Shown: piece by piece, positions 39,259 to 51,460 of the stretch | How the letters are laid out: every line of letters starts with the position of its first letter | Numbering within the stretch: the first letter of the stretch is position 1 | DNA from: Ornithinibacillus caprae | GTDB taxonomy: Bacteria > Bacillota > Bacilli > Bacillales > Amphibacillaceae | Length of the DNA: 64,000 nt | Direction of reading: 5' to 3' | Assembly: GCF_009728145.1 (NCBI RefSeq) | Contig: NZ_WOCA01000004.1 | Coordinates: forward strand, 1-64,000 | Position numbers and translations under genes: made by a program | Notes under the pieces: model-generated | Seen by the model: only the letters and a program-made list of their open reading frames with translations | Told to the model about the DNA's origin: nothing | The model's database searches: none

Positions 39259-40455
39259 TTAATTAATTACTTTAACTTTAACCCTTTTGACACCCCAACG
39301 ATAAGCGTCTGACTTCGTAGGTACGTGAACATCAATACGATTACCTTGAATGTGACCGCCAGTATCTCCAGCTATTGCTTCCCCATAACCTTCAACCCAT
39401 ACTTTTGATCCTAAAGGAATAACATTAGGGTCAACCGCAATTACTTTCTTATTTGGGTTGGCATTAAGATTAATTCCTGTTGTTGTGTAACCAGAACATC
39501 CACTACAGCTAGCTGTATATGCACTTGCTGTCATTGTAAATTCCTTACCACCAGAGGGTTTGCTTCCAGAAGATAACGTAACAAGATTTTGCTTTGGTTC
39601 TTTTGTTCCAATAGCAACTACACGGTTTTCACTATCTTGAACGACCTCTTCTTCAATCAACTCACGATCTACTTCCTTGCCATTCTCGTATGTGACTTCA
39701 TACGTTTTTACAAGTTTTCCATCTTTACCTTCTGCAAGAACGTTTTTCTTCCCTTTTTCAAGTGAAGAATCTTCCTTCGTTTCTGTTTTGAATGCAACAG
39801 ACTCTTCAACTTCCTCTGTTTTTGTTTCTACACGTACAATTTGAATTTGTGTATCATTCGTAACAGATTCTTCTATTGCAGGTTCAATTTTGTCTTGGTC
39901 TGTTAATGTAATTTGATTTTCATCTAGCAACTCCTGAATTGTTCCTCCAGTAGTCCAGACCTGTTCTTCTTCTCCACCATCATTTATGGTTACTTGGAAG
40001 GCTTGATTTACAGTTAACTGTAAGCCATCTGAAATTTCTTCATCCTTACTATGAGAAATATCATCACGATCGGAAAATGAAAGATTATTTTCTCCTAAGA
40101 AGGAGCCAATGGTATCGGCAACTGTAAAATATTCCTTTTCTTCCCCATCTATCGTAACAATAACTTGTTTTGCTGTCTTGTATTCTATTTCCATACCGTT
40201 TTCAATTGGTGCATCCATTGAATGTGATAATGCATCATGTTCTCCAACAGTAATAGCTATTTCATCAAGCAGTTCCTTTACGGTATCAGCGTGGGTTTTT
40301 ACTGTTTCTATTTCTCCATTGTTTGAAACAGTAACATCTGTCTTTGTTGCTTCATATAGTATAAACGAAGAGAAAGCGACAAGAACCAGCACTCCGATAC
40401 TTGAAATGACCAGCTTCAGTTTTGAGGCCGGCAATAGCTTTGAAAAATTTCGCAT
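39259..40455 (-). CDS. yabE: cell wall-associated 3D-domain protein (YabE, RpfB-like)
   Basis: 398 aa. An N-terminal membrane segment (about residues 13-32) is followed by three DUF348 repeats (VSNNGEIETVKTHADTVKEL; DGEEKEYFTVADTIGSFL; DGGEEEQVWTTGGTIQEL), a G5 domain (about 210-290) and a C-terminal 3D domain with the catalytic-type Asp residues (TASAYTASCSGCSGYTTTG, AGDTGGHIQGNRIDV). This is the Sps/Rpf lytic transglycosylase fold; it probably remodels peptidoglycan. The same neighbours occur in B. subtilis. Confidence 0.9.
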   Translation of the reverse strand: MRNFSKLLPASKLKLVISSIGVLVLVAFSSFILYEATKTDVTVSNNGEIETVKTHADTVKELLDEIAITVGEHDALSHSMDAPIENGMEIEYKTAKQVIVTIDGEEKEYFTVADTIGSFLGENNLSFSDRDDISHSKDEEISDGLQLTVNQAFQVTINDGGEEEQVWTTGGTIQELLDENQITLTDQDKIEPAIEESVTNDTQIQIVRVETKTEEVEESVAFKTETKEDSSLEKGKKNVLAEGKDGKLVKTYEVTYENGKEVDRELIEEEVVQDSENRVVAIGTKEPKQNLVTLSSGSKPSGGKEFTMTASAYTASCSGCSGYTTTGINLNANPNKKVIAVDPNVIPLGSKVWVEGYGEAIAGDTGGHIQGNRIDVHVPTKSDAYRWGVKRVKVKVIN

Positions 40456-40611
40456 GCTACATGCCTCCTTAATCGACTTTGATTATATAAACACTACTAT
40501 GCAAAGTCAAAGCATATAGGATTACGATTCCTTTACAGTTTTATTACAACGGACAAGTTCATCTCTCAAACCCTTATTTACCAACGATATACCTTGTTAC
40601 ATAAAGGAAAT

Positions 40612-40640
40612 AAAAAAGACTAGTTTTTAAACTAGCCTTC
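40612..40640 (-). terminator. tatD terminator
   Basis: CTAGTTT/AAACTAG stem (40619-40635), followed on the minus strand by CTTTTTTATTT. Confidence 0.7.
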
Positions 40641-40686
40641 AAAAAATGTATAAATCATCCATGTAAAAATACCCATTTGTGTTAAT

Positions 40687-41460
40687 TTAATCATGTTTTA
40701 TTCCAAATAGTGTAAATGCATTTCTTGTCGTTATATCACTTATTTCTTCGAACGATAATCCTCTTAATTCTGCAATTTTCTCTGCGACTAATGTCACATA
40801 AGCAGGTTCATTTCTTTTTCCACGATTAGGATGCGGAGCCAAAAATGGTGCATCTGTTTCAACTAATAAACGGTCTAGAGGCACCTCTACTGCTACTTCT
40901 TTTGGAAGTGGTGCATTTTTAAACGTTACGGGACCACCTAGTGAAATATAAAAATTCATATCTAAACAGGTTTGCACATAACGTACTGAGTCATTATAAC
41001 AATGCATAATACCACCTACTTGCTTGGCACCTTCCTCCTGTAATATATCTATAATATCTTCTGTTGCTTCACGATTATGAATGATAATAGGCATATTTAC
41101 TTTCTTCGCCAAGCGGATCTGCTTTCGAAATACTTCTTTTTGTATAGCTTTTGGTGACTTATCCCAGTGATAATCGAGACCCATTTCGCCAATTGCCACA
41201 ACTTTTGGATGGGCGGATAACTCTTCGATCCAAGCTAAGTCCTCATCTGTCATATCAATTGCATCAACCGGATGCCATCCCACTGCCGCATAGATCGTCT
41301 CGTACTGCTCAGCAATCTCTATTGCTAGGGGAATTGTTTCTCGATCAAAACCTACAACTACCATATATTTTACTCCTGTGTTAAATGCACGCTCAATAAC
41401 TTCGTCCCTATCTTCTAAAAACTGTCGCGCATTTACATGTACATGAGTATCTACTAACAT
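40687..41460 (-). CDS. tatD: TatD-family metal-dependent deoxyribonuclease
   Basis: TIM-barrel hydrolase. Metal ligands are visible in DTHVHVN (residues 4-10), GEMGLDYHW, IIHNREA, IMHCYND and ETDAPFLAPHPNRGKRN. 257 aa, complete. Family members act in DNA repair, D-Tyr-tRNA editing and fragmentation; the exact role is not shown here. It follows metS across a hairpin. Confidence 0.94.
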   Translation of the reverse strand: MLVDTHVHVNARQFLEDRDEVIERAFNTGVKYMVVVGFDRETIPLAIEIAEQYETIYAAVGWHPVDAIDMTDEDLAWIEELSAHPKVVAIGEMGLDYHWDKSPKAIQKEVFRKQIRLAKKVNMPIIIHNREATEDIIDILQEEGAKQVGGIMHCYNDSVRYVQTCLDMNFYISLGGPVTFKNAPLPKEVAVEVPLDRLLVETDAPFLAPHPNRGKRNEPAYVTLVAEKIAELRGLSFEEISDITTRNAFTLFGIKHD

Positions 41461-41479
41461 TTTTAATTACCTCCAAAAG

Positions 41480-41518
41480 AAAAGGTCAGCTTCCATAATA
41501 AGAAGGCAGACCTTTTCA
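41480..41518 (-). terminator. metS terminator
   Basis: GAAAAGGTCAGCTTC with GAAGGCAGACCTTTTC, a long stem with two mismatches, followed on the minus strand by TTTTCTTTT. The tatD ribosome site is only about 10 nt further, so read-through is possible. Confidence 0.65.
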
Positions 41519-41521
41519 TCT

Positions 41522-43528
<2,007 letters not shown>

Positions 43529-43626
43529 TTATCATAAACTTTCCATTATGGAATAACTAAAGACTTCTAGCCTAAATCGATTCGTATATATCAAATCTTT
43601 CTACTAATGCTGTAAGGTAGAAAACA

Positions 43627-43643
43627 TGGCGAGAAATGTCGAA
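43627..43643 (+). promoter_or_regulatory. second possible Spo0A box pair upstream of abrB
   Basis: TGGCGAG (43627-43633) and a perfect TGTCGAA (43637-43643), 10 bp apart, between metS and the abrB promoter. Confidence 0.4.
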
Positions 43644-43790
43644 TAAATTTCCTTATATTAACCTTCTTTCATTATAAACATAAAAATTCAAATTTATATT
43701 AAAAAAGTGGTTTAACTTTAAAAAATTTCGGGTATATGTGTATCAGTAATTCAAATTTTCCCATTATTTTTTGTTTTGTACAATTATTTA

Positions 43791-43850
43791 TTGACAGTAT
43801 TAGTAAACATTGCTATTATAATGGGTATAAAGATGTCGAAAATTGACGAA
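43791..43850 (+). promoter_or_regulatory. abrB promoter with tandem Spo0A boxes
   Basis: Perfect -35 TTGACA (43791-43796), 17 bp, -10 TATTAT (43814-43819). Just downstream of the start lie TGTCGAA (43834-43840) and TGACGAA (43844-43850), 10 bp apart, the arrangement by which Spo0A-P represses abrB in B. subtilis. Confidence 0.85.
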
Positions 43851-43884
43851 ATTTTACTTTTTTATTCTTTAAGGGGGACGTAAG

Positions 43885-44166
43885 ATGAAGTCTACTGGTA
43901 TCGTAAGGAAAGTCGACGAACTAGGACGTGTTGTAATTCCCATTGAATTGCGCCGTACGCTTGATATTAATATCAAAGACCCGTTAGAAATCTATGTTGA
44001 TAATGACAAAGTTGTTCTGAAAAAATACCAACCAAATATGTCTTGTCATATCACAGGTGAAACATCAGATGATAATGTTTCATTAGCGAACGGTAAATTA
44101 GTACTTAGCCCAGAAGGTGCAAAAGCATTAATAGAGGAAATTCAATCTAGATTTGACATGAAATAA
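43885..44166 (+). CDS. abrB: transition-state regulator AbrB
   Basis: Represses stationary-phase genes during growth. Residues 1-50 are the swapped-hairpin DNA-binding domain (KSTGIVRKVDELGRVVIPIE, LRRTLDINIKDPLEIYVD); the C-terminal part mediates multimerisation. 93 aa. One of the few plus-strand genes in this region, convergent with rsmI and divergent from metS. Its promoter carries Spo0A boxes. Confidence 0.97.
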   Translation: MKSTGIVRKVDELGRVVIPIELRRTLDINIKDPLEIYVDNDKVVLKKYQPNMSCHITGETSDDNVSLANGKLVLSPEGAKALIEEIQSRFDMK

Positions 44167-44195
44167 AAAAGGCTGACAGTTTGTCAGCTTTTTTT
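44165..44195. terminator. shared abrB/rsmI bidirectional terminator
   Basis: GCTGACA (44172-44178) and TGTCAGC (44182-44188), extended by A and T runs on either side. The rsmI stop codon (44184-44186) is inside the right arm. Confidence 0.85.
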
Positions 44196-45068
44196 ATTAT
44201 CAATATGATAGGATTGATAAACATCTCTTTTAGGAAGATTTCTTTCTTTAGCAACCTGCTTGATCGCTTCTTTACTAGTAGTTCCTTCTTCCTTCGTATA
44301 ATACTCTACATGCTCCATTACAGATAAATGACTCCACCAAACCGGAGAAGTATCTACAACCTCTTGTTCATTTCCTTCAACCACTACACAAAATTCACCT
44401 TTTAATTCTGTCGTTTCAGCCCATTCCAATACTTCTTCTGCTGTACCACGCACATATTCCTCAAATCGTTTTGTTAGCTCTCTAGCAATGGCTATACTAC
44501 GATTACCAAGTTGGTTGTATATCACTTTTAGTGTATCTTTTATTCGATATGGTGATTCATAAAATATCATAGTTGTCTGCATACTTTTCAAACGATTCAT
44601 TTCCGCTTCTTTATCCTTCTTTTTTCGAGGTAGAAAACCATAAAAGTAAAAATTTGTTGATGATAGACCTGAGCCAACTAAAGCACATAGTGCGGCATTT
44701 GCACCTGGAAGAACAATTACAGGCAAATCCTTACCTATTGCTGCCTGTACTAATTCGTAGCCTGGATCTGAGATTGCTGGCATACCTGCATCACTTACAA
44801 TAGCAATAGACTCTCCATTTTCAACCTTTGTAATTAACTGATCTTCCCGTTCCGCTTTATTATGTTCGTGATAACTAATAAGCGGAGTAGGTATGTCAAA
44901 ATGATTCAGTAACTTCTTCGTATTCCGCGTATCCTCTGCTGCTATTATGGTTACAGTCTTCAATATCGTTAACGCTCTAAATGTTATATCCTCTAAGTTA
45001 CCGATTGGAGTCGGCACAACATATAATGCACCTTCTGTCCCCTGATCAAAGCTCTTTTGAATGTTCAT
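44184..45068 (-). CDS. rsmI: 16S rRNA (cytidine-1402-2'-O) methyltransferase
   Basis: Tetrapyrrole-methylase-fold SAM enzyme. Motifs: VVPTPIGNLEDITFRAL, AAEDTRNTKKLLNHF, IVSDAGMPAISDPGYELV and ALCALVGSGLSSTNFYFYGF. 294 aa. Overlaps yazA by 23 bp; the trmN6-yazA-rsmI order is standard for Bacilli. Confidence 0.95.
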   Translation of the reverse strand: MNIQKSFDQGTEGALYVVPTPIGNLEDITFRALTILKTVTIIAAEDTRNTKKLLNHFDIPTPLISYHEHNKAEREDQLITKVENGESIAIVSDAGMPAISDPGYELVQAAIGKDLPVIVLPGANAALCALVGSGLSSTNFYFYGFLPRKKKDKEAEMNRLKSMQTTMIFYESPYRIKDTLKVIYNQLGNRSIAIARELTKRFEEYVRGTAEEVLEWAETTELKGEFCVVVEGNEQEVVDTSPVWWSHLSVMEHVEYYTKEEGTTSKEAIKQVAKERNLPKRDVYQSYHIDNKKS

Positions 45069-45339
45069 ACTGCATAACCTCTTTCAATTTATCACGGATT
45101 AATTGATACTTCCCTTTTCTAGTTAGCTGTTTAATTTCATATTCCCGTTTCATCGCTTTTTCTTTTGTAGGAAACTTTTCAACAAACAACACCTGAAAAG
45201 GACCTCTCCCACGAGTATATTTAGCCCCCTTACCGCTTTCGTGCATCTGCAAGCGATGCTCTAAGTCATTAGTGTATCCAGTATAAAGCGTATCATCTTT
45301 ACATTTTAAAATGTAAACAGTATGTATCAGATCATCCAT
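45046..45339 (-). CDS. yazA: GIY-YIG domain protein YazA
   Basis: A single GIY-YIG-type endonuclease domain ([20 protein letters not shown], then [19 protein letters not shown]). The frame opens at 45375, but AAAGGAGA before the ATG at 45339 sets the start (97 aa). It overlaps trmN6 by 8 bp and rsmI by 23 bp. UPF0213 family; no established substrate. Confidence 0.92.
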   Translation of the reverse strand: MDDLIHTVYILKCKDDTLYTGYTNDLEHRLQMHESGKGAKYTRGRGPFQVLFVEKFPTKEKAMKREYEIKQLTRKGKYQLIRDKLKEVMQYEHSKEL

Positions 45340-46072
45340 ATATAATCTCCTTTGCTTTTTCGGTATATGTCCCATCTTCGTTATATATATACAATGGAGG
45401 AAGTATTGTTAGATCTGCTTTTCCATCTCGGATTCCTTCTACTAGTAACATATTTGCTTCCTTGCCTTTTTTCGGATAAACAAGCTGCATTCGTTTTGGC
45501 TCTAAATTATAGGCTCTAAACGTTGTTAATATATCTACTAGCCTACCAGGTCGATGGACCATTGCTACTTTTCCCCCTGGACGAACATGTAATTTACATG
45601 CTTTTACTACATCATCTAGAGTACAATACACCTCATGACGGGCAATTGTTAAATACTCATTTTGGTTATATTCCGTTTTAGACGGTGTTTTAAAGTATGG
45701 AGGATTACAAGTTACCACATCAAACTTACTTTGACCTAAATGAGGTTGCATTTCTTTTAAATCCCCATGGATCATCTTAATTTGCTCCGTCAAACGATTC
45801 AATTCAATACTACGTTCAGCCATATCATATATTCTTTCCTGAATTTCTACACCTGTAATGGTTGCTTTTGTTCTTCGTGATAATAAAAGGGGAATTGCTC
45901 CATTTCCAGAACACAAATCTAAAATTGCTCCTTTTTTTATTGGTACATAGGCAAAATACGAAAGCAAAACAGCATCTAACGAAAAGGAAAATGCCGTTGG
46001 ACTTTGAATAATTTGCAAGCTTTCATCCGCTACTAAATAATCTAATCGTTCATCATCTATTAATTGTACCAT
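45332..46072 (-). CDS. trmN6: tRNA1(Val) (adenine37-N6)-methyltransferase family protein
   Basis: SAM methyltransferase of the YabB/TrmN6 family: motif [18 protein letters not shown], then [14 protein letters not shown] and the catalytic N-P-P-Y in [12 protein letters not shown], typical of N6-adenine enzymes. 246 aa. Substrate assigned by family only. Confidence 0.9.
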   Translation of the reverse strand: MVQLIDDERLDYLVADESLQIIQSPTAFSFSLDAVLLSYFAYVPIKKGAILDLCSGNGAIPLLLSRRTKATITGVEIQERIYDMAERSIELNRLTEQIKMIHGDLKEMQPHLGQSKFDVVTCNPPYFKTPSKTEYNQNEYLTIARHEVYCTLDDVVKACKLHVRPGGKVAMVHRPGRLVDILTTFRAYNLEPKRMQLVYPKKGKEANMLLVEGIRDGKADLTILPPLYIYNEDGTYTEKAKEIIYG

Positions 46073-46104
46073 GTTCTATTCCTTTCCATTCTCTATATAA
46101 GAAA

Positions 46105-46137
46105 AGCTGCCTCGTACCTTATGATACGCAGACAGCT
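46105..46137 (-). terminator. terminator between yabA and trmN6
   Basis: AGCTGCCTCGTA with TACGCAGACAGCT (46106-46137), an imperfect stem with one bulge, followed on the minus strand by TTTTCTTATA. Confidence 0.6.
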
Positions 46138-46141
46138 AACA

Positions 46142-46516
46142 TTATACTTTATTTTTTTTACTGAGAAAATCAAGACAAAACATACAATCATCGTTTTGCC
46201 TCGGACTTCCAAACTCTAAATTGCAAATATGAAAGCCCTCTTCGTATATCCTTGCTAAATTATCATACCCTTCACTAGGAATATCTTTAGCAGTCTTTTC
46301 TTTTTGAACCTCTGATTCTAAATCTTCTGTTGCTTCTTGGTCTTGTTCTTGATCCAAGCGATTTCTTAAATGGTGATTTTCCATCTCTAAGCGATGATTT
46401 TCTTCTAAAAGGTCACTTAACTTTCCTTTCAAATCACCAAGCTGTTCATATAATTCGCCTATCTGCTTCTCCATATCTGATACTTGATCAAATATTTGTC
46501 TCTTATTCATTTTCAT
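46142..46516 (-). CDS. yabA: replication initiation control protein YabA
   Basis: Binds DnaA and DnaN and limits re-initiation. An N-terminal leucine-zipper helix ([20 protein letters not shown] and on) forms the tetramer; the C-terminal zinc site is visible as [12 protein letters not shown] with [10 protein letters not shown]. 124 aa. It follows ricT by 12 bp. Confidence 0.94.
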   Translation of the reverse strand: MKMNKRQIFDQVSDMEKQIGELYEQLGDLKGKLSDLLEENHRLEMENHHLRNRLDQEQDQEATEDLESEVQKEKTAKDIPSEGYDNLARIYEEGFHICNLEFGSPRQNDDCMFCLDFLSKKNKV

Positions 46517-46528
46517 GCTACCACTCCA

Positions 46529-47356
46529 TTATTTTTGGCCCTGAGCTGTAACAATTCCTTCTTCGATGAGTTCATCTAATGTGTATTCAATAACGCGTTC
46601 TTTTTCTGGGATTTCAATCTGGATCAATCGATCGAGAATATTTAACCCAACTACCTGACCTTTACCATATGGTGTTTTAACATTTTGTCCTAAATCAGGT
46701 AATTCTCGTTTTGCTTCTTCATATTCATCATTCTCGTATTTTAAACAACACATTAATCGTCCACATAAACCAGAAATTTTCGCAGGATTTAACGATAGAT
46801 TTTGGTCCTTTGCCATTTTAATAGAAACTGGTTCAAAATCTCCTAAAAAAGTAGAGCAACAAAGCATTCTACCACAAGGACCAATCCCACCAAGCATTTT
46901 CGCTTCATCACGGACTCCTATTTGCCTGAGCTCAATTCTTGTTTTAAACAAAGCAGCTAAATCCTTTACTAAATTACGGAAGTCGACACGACCATCTGCT
47001 GTGAAATGAAATATAATTTTATTCCGATCAAACGTATATTCAACATCGACTAGATTCATATCTAAATTATGCTCAATAATCTTCTCCGTACATGTCTCAA
47101 ACGCCTTCTCAGCATATTCTTTATTTTCAACAACCGTTATTTTATCGTGTTCCGTAGCAGTACGAATTACTTTCTTTAGTGGGAGAACCACATCCTCCTC
47201 ATCTACCTTTTTGTTGGTCAATACTACTTTACCAAATTCAATCCCTCTCACCGTTTCTACGATGACATAACTATCTAGTTCAATCTGATGGTCAGCAGGA
47301 TCGAAATAATATATTTTACCCGCTTTTTTAAAGCGAACACCAATTACTTCTATCAC
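46529..47356 (-). CDS. ricT: RicT (YaaT), PSP1-domain regulatory protein
   Basis: PSP1 C-terminal-like domain rich in conserved cysteines (GGIGPCGRMLCCSTFL and SGLCGRLMCCLKYEND). With RicA and RicF it forms an Fe-S complex that affects RNase Y processing, competence and sporulation in B. subtilis. 275 aa. Lies 6 bp after holB. Confidence 0.94.
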   Translation of the reverse strand: MIEVIGVRFKKAGKIYYFDPADHQIELDSYVIVETVRGIEFGKVVLTNKKVDEEDVVLPLKKVIRTATEHDKITVVENKEYAEKAFETCTEKIIEHNLDMNLVDVEYTFDRNKIIFHFTADGRVDFRNLVKDLAALFKTRIELRQIGVRDEAKMLGGIGPCGRMLCCSTFLGDFEPVSIKMAKDQNLSLNPAKISGLCGRLMCCLKYENDEYEEAKRELPDLGQNVKTPYGKGQVVGLNILDRLIQIEIPEKERVIEYTLDELIEEGIVTAQGQK

Positions 47357-47362
47357 GAATTA

Positions 47363-48352
47363 TCACCTCTGTATTTGAAGTGTCAATTGCTCCATTACCA
47401 GTGTTGGATTGACATTTTGCTTCAATTTTTGTTTCGCTTGTAAAAGGTGATGTAAGATATCCACAAGCTTCTCTTGTGAGAAATACATCCCTAATTTCTC
47501 TAGCCTCTCATCACCAGGAGTGAAGACTATTAGCCTATCTTCATTTCCAATATGAAAATATAATATATCTTTAAAAGCTAGCAATAATAAATCCAACCCT
47601 TGCTCCTGCTCTTTACGTTCTTTAAAATTAGTTACCCAATGATTATGAATAAATAAATATGCATCATCAGGCTGATCTGCAAATACTTCAACTAATTGTA
47701 CCATTAACTTTCTGGCGGTTGCAAACCACTCATCTTCATTCCAAGCTATTGCTTCATCAAAATTATTCGTTAACGAACTTAATAGTTTGGCACTTTTTTC
47801 TTGAACTCCGGCATCTATTAATTGTTGTTGAAAATGCGATGGATTCAATGGTTGCAAATCAATAACCTGACATCTAGATCGAATGGTAGGTATAATGGCT
47901 TGACTATTCTCCGTTAACATTATTGCCGTAGTCTTTTTACTTGGTTCTTCTAAAAATTTCAAAATACGGTTTGCCGCATTTAATGTTAATGTATCTGCTC
48001 CTACAATGATATATACCTTTTGGTTTGATTCGACACCAGAGTAGGTAAATTCCTTTTGTAAGTTTTTAATTTGCTCTATTTTAATAGACTGTCCTTCTGG
48101 TTCAATCCAGTGGACATCTGGATGATTTCTAGAATCAATCCGCTTACATGCATTACATGTATGGCAAGGCTCAACACCTTGCTTATCCTCACAAAATAAA
48201 CCTTTAGCTATCAAACGAGCTATCGCTTCTTTTCCAGTTCCCCGTTCACCTTGAAGCAGGTAAGCATGTGAAACACGACCTTTTTTCATACTGTTGATTA
48301 TTACTTTACTTGCTAAAGGTTGTACCTTTGCGATATCGGACCATGTCTTCAT
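47363..48352 (-). CDS. holB: DNA polymerase III delta' subunit
   Basis: Clamp-loader subunit. P-loop-like GERGTGKEAIAR, a zinc cluster (FCEDKQGVEPCHTCNACKR) and the sensor region LKFLEEPSKKTTAIMLTE. 329 aa. Located between yaaR and ricT as in B. subtilis. Confidence 0.94.
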   Translation of the reverse strand: MKTWSDIAKVQPLASKVIINSMKKGRVSHAYLLQGERGTGKEAIARLIAKGLFCEDKQGVEPCHTCNACKRIDSRNHPDVHWIEPEGQSIKIEQIKNLQKEFTYSGVESNQKVYIIVGADTLTLNAANRILKFLEEPSKKTTAIMLTENSQAIIPTIRSRCQVIDLQPLNPSHFQQQLIDAGVQEKSAKLLSSLTNNFDEAIAWNEDEWFATARKLMVQLVEVFADQPDDAYLFIHNHWVTNFKERKEQEQGLDLLLLAFKDILYFHIGNEDRLIVFTPGDERLEKLGMYFSQEKLVDILHHLLQAKQKLKQNVNPTLVMEQLTLQIQR

Positions 48353-48393
48353 TTTAAACCATCCTAGTCATCTACTACATTCCAATTCATGAG

Positions 48394-48828
48394 TTACGTA
48401 TATAAATTAACCAGTAAACCTTTGATTTCTCCGATTAATCCTAATAGGTCTACTGTCTTTTTTTCTTGGTTCATAATTTCTTCTGTTAATTCCATCAACT
48501 TCTCATCTATCTCTTCGACAATCGTTAAATTACGACTATTTCCTGTAAAACTAAAACTATGTGACTTTTTCAAATCTAGTCCATTTGATACTGCTTCCTT
48601 CAAAAAACCTTTTATTAAGCGTTTAAATTTAACTAAATCCTTAAATGATCGGTAACGTGCTAATTTATTACCTTGCATTGTGATATCCTGCATTAGCTTT
48701 TGAAGCTCAGATTGCTGTAACTTTTGAGTTTGGGACTGAACAACGGCTTGAAAGGACTGTTTCCCTTCTATATTGGTCTGTACACTCTTATTAGCAACTT
48801 GAGATCGCATTTCTTGGCTGATTTTCAT
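48394..48828 (-). CDS. yaaR: YaaR family protein
   Basis: A 144-aa mostly helical, hydrophilic protein (LMQDITMQGNKLARYRSFKD, LVKFKRLIKGFLKEAVSNGL) of the DUF327/YaaR family. No function is established. It lies between darA and holB, the conserved position. Confidence 0.88.
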   Translation of the reverse strand: MKISQEMRSQVANKSVQTNIEGKQSFQAVVQSQTQKLQQSELQKLMQDITMQGNKLARYRSFKDLVKFKRLIKGFLKEAVSNGLDLKKSHSFSFTGNSRNLTIVEEIDEKLMELTEEIMNQEKKTVDLLGLIGEIKGLLVNLYT

Positions 48829-48852
48829 TGTCCAGCCCCCCTTTCATAGCGG

Positions 48853-49282
<430 letters not shown>

Positions 49283-49306
<24 letters not shown>

Positions 49307-49921
49307 GTCAAGAATCTTCGTAAGGCTTTCTTGTTCCACCTTCTCGATTGTTTGATCTGCAGCAATTACTTGTATACGATTGGGAAATCGATCCACTAGT
49401 TGGTGATAGGCTGAATAAACATCCTCATGAAAGCGCAAATTCTCTAAATCTAAACGATTTCTTTCTCTATCTTTATTCGCTGTAATACGATCTAATCCCT
49501 TTTTTGGTTCAATATCAAAAAATAAAGTTAAATCTGGCATCGCATCCACAATAGCAAATTGATTAATTGCAAACACTTCATCCATCCCTAATCCTCTTGC
49601 ATATCCTTGATAAGCTAAGCTACTATCAATAAATCGATCACATAAAATAACTTTCCCAGCTTGTAATGCCGGTAGAACCTTTTCAACTAAATGCTGTCTT
49701 CGAGCTGCTGCATACAGTAATGCTTCTGTTCTTGCATCCATTTCTGTATGATTAGGGTTTAGAATAATACCTCTTATTTCTTCAGCGATATGAATTCCAC
49801 CTGGTTCTCTAGTTGAAACTACATCATATCCTTGTTCTTGAAGCTTTTTTTCTATGGAACGGAGTACAGAAGTTTTTCCTGCTCCTTCACCGCCCTCAAA
49901 TGTAATAAAATAACCACTCAC
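49283..49921 (-). CDS. tmk: thymidylate kinase
   Basis: Phosphorylates dTMP. P-loop [18 protein letters not shown] in [20 protein letters not shown], and the lid region with VSTREPGG upstream. 212 aa. Its last seven codons (FLADKKV and stop) are read from repeat copy 7, so the C-terminal end is repeat-derived. It sits between yaaO and darA. Confidence 0.95.
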
Positions 49922-49939
49922 GTAATTCTTCTCCTTTAG

Positions 49940-51361
49940 CTATACCGAAAAAACTTGGATGCCTTCTTCTATATGTCTATGCTGAATTGTAGCACCTTGC
50001 TCAATTAGCTGATTAATGATTTCAATATGTGCCTCAGTAATTCTTTCACCTTTTGCAACTAGTGGAATTCCTGGAGGATAAGGAATAATCGCCTCGGCAG
50101 CAATGAACCCTTTAGCTTTGGTTAACGGTATTTGTATTGGATCCATCTGCCTCATCATCTGATGCGATAATGCTAGCTCTTGTATTGGTTCTCTAAATAA
50201 TCTACTTATATCTATTGTAGCATGGTTTGGCTCATATTTTAATTGTTCATTGATGGTTTTTATCACTTTTTCAACTTTCTCTAGTTGATCGAACACTCCT
50301 AAACCATGTATGAGCAAAACTTGATTGGTTGTTGCAAGCTCAGGATAGATACCTTCATTCTCCAAACATTGGGCTACCTCGAAACCGGAAATTCCTTTGT
50401 TAACATGCAGTGTAATCTTTAGAGGGTCATCACCTAATAATACCTTCCAATGTGTTCCTAATTGTAATACGTTCCTTAACTGTTCTACACTTTGAAAAAT
50501 ATCTGCACGACTCTTAGATGATAATGTTGCCAAAAAGGATCGTGATAAATCTAATGAAGCCATTAAAGGATACGATGGACTGCTCGACTGTAGCATTTGT
50601 AAATAATGAGCAATAGCTTCTTTCGATAACATGTTAGATTTCATATGTAAATATGATGACATTGTCATTGCCGGAGCCATTTTATGAGCTGATTGAACAA
50701 CCACATCCGCTCCTAGTACTAATGCAGATGGTGGGAATGGCTCACCTAACGAAAAATGTACTCCATGTGCCTCATCTACAAATACTGGAATACCGTGGCT
50801 ATGTGCTAACTCTATCAACTCTTGGATCGCATACGTTTGCCCAAAATAATCTGGATATGTTAAAACCAGTGCCTTCGCATCCGGATGCATATGAATGGCT
50901 TGGCTAACGGTTTGGTAGCTTGGAGCATGATATCGTTCAACTTCTGAATCATATTCTGGGTTGATAAATATTGGGTTTGCTCCACTCAACTCCAATCCGT
51001 TCATAATTGATTTATGACTATTTCGTTGAACAATAATTTTATCTCCAGGAGAACATACTGCTAAAATCATTGCCAAATTTCCTACTGTACTTCCTCCTAC
51101 TAAGAAAAACGTATGGTCCGCTTGAAAATACTCTGATGCTAATTGTTCTGCTTCAGCAATAACCCCTTTTGGAGCATGCAAATCATCAAGACCATTTAAT
51201 TCCGTTAGATCTAGCTGCAAAACAGATTGAAAATATTCTTTCGCATGATCTGGAAAAATAGTTCCGTTTTTATGACCTGGTACATGAAAAGATATGGGAT
51301 GAAGGTTAATAAATTGAGAAAGATGATGAAATAGAGGTGCATGATAATCATTATTTTTCAT
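49940..51361 (-). CDS. yaaO: PLP-dependent Orn/Lys/Arg decarboxylase-family protein
   Basis: Fold type I decarboxylase with the PLP lysine in VVVQSAHKMAPAMTMSSYLH and HGVHFSLGEPFPP. The N-terminal PISFHVPGHKNGTIFPDHA is typical. 473 aa, the short Gram-positive form. Substrate (arginine, lysine or ornithine) not determined. It is followed closely by tmk. In B. subtilis xpaC and yaaN lie between csfB and this gene; here they are absent. Confidence 0.9.
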   Translation of the reverse strand: MKNNDYHAPLFHHLSQFINLHPISFHVPGHKNGTIFPDHAKEYFQSVLQLDLTELNGLDDLHAPKGVIAEAEQLASEYFQADHTFFLVGGSTVGNLAMILAVCSPGDKIIVQRNSHKSIMNGLELSGANPIFINPEYDSEVERYHAPSYQTVSQAIHMHPDAKALVLTYPDYFGQTYAIQELIELAHSHGIPVFVDEAHGVHFSLGEPFPPSALVLGADVVVQSAHKMAPAMTMSSYLHMKSNMLSKEAIAHYLQMLQSSSPSYPLMASLDLSRSFLATLSSKSRADIFQSVEQLRNVLQLGTHWKVLLGDDPLKITLHVNKGISGFEVAQCLENEGIYPELATTNQVLLIHGLGVFDQLEKVEKVIKTINEQLKYEPNHATIDISRLFREPIQELALSHQMMRQMDPIQIPLTKAKGFIAAEAIIPYPPGIPLVAKGERITEAHIEIINQLIEQGATIQHRHIEEGIQVFSV

Positions 51362-51405
51362 ACTAGCTTCCCTTTCAAACTATATTTACTCTATCTTAAT
51401 GACAC

Positions 51406-51450
51406 TACTTGGCTTTTCGCAAGCTTTTTATAACGAATGTCTTCCTTTCG
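51406..51450. repeat. two-hairpin repeat, copy 8 (fragment)
   Basis: ACTTGGCTTTTCGCAAGC followed by TTTTTATAACGAATGTCTTC resembles a decayed stem I. Confidence 0.35.
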
Positions 51451-51460
51451 TATAAAACAA

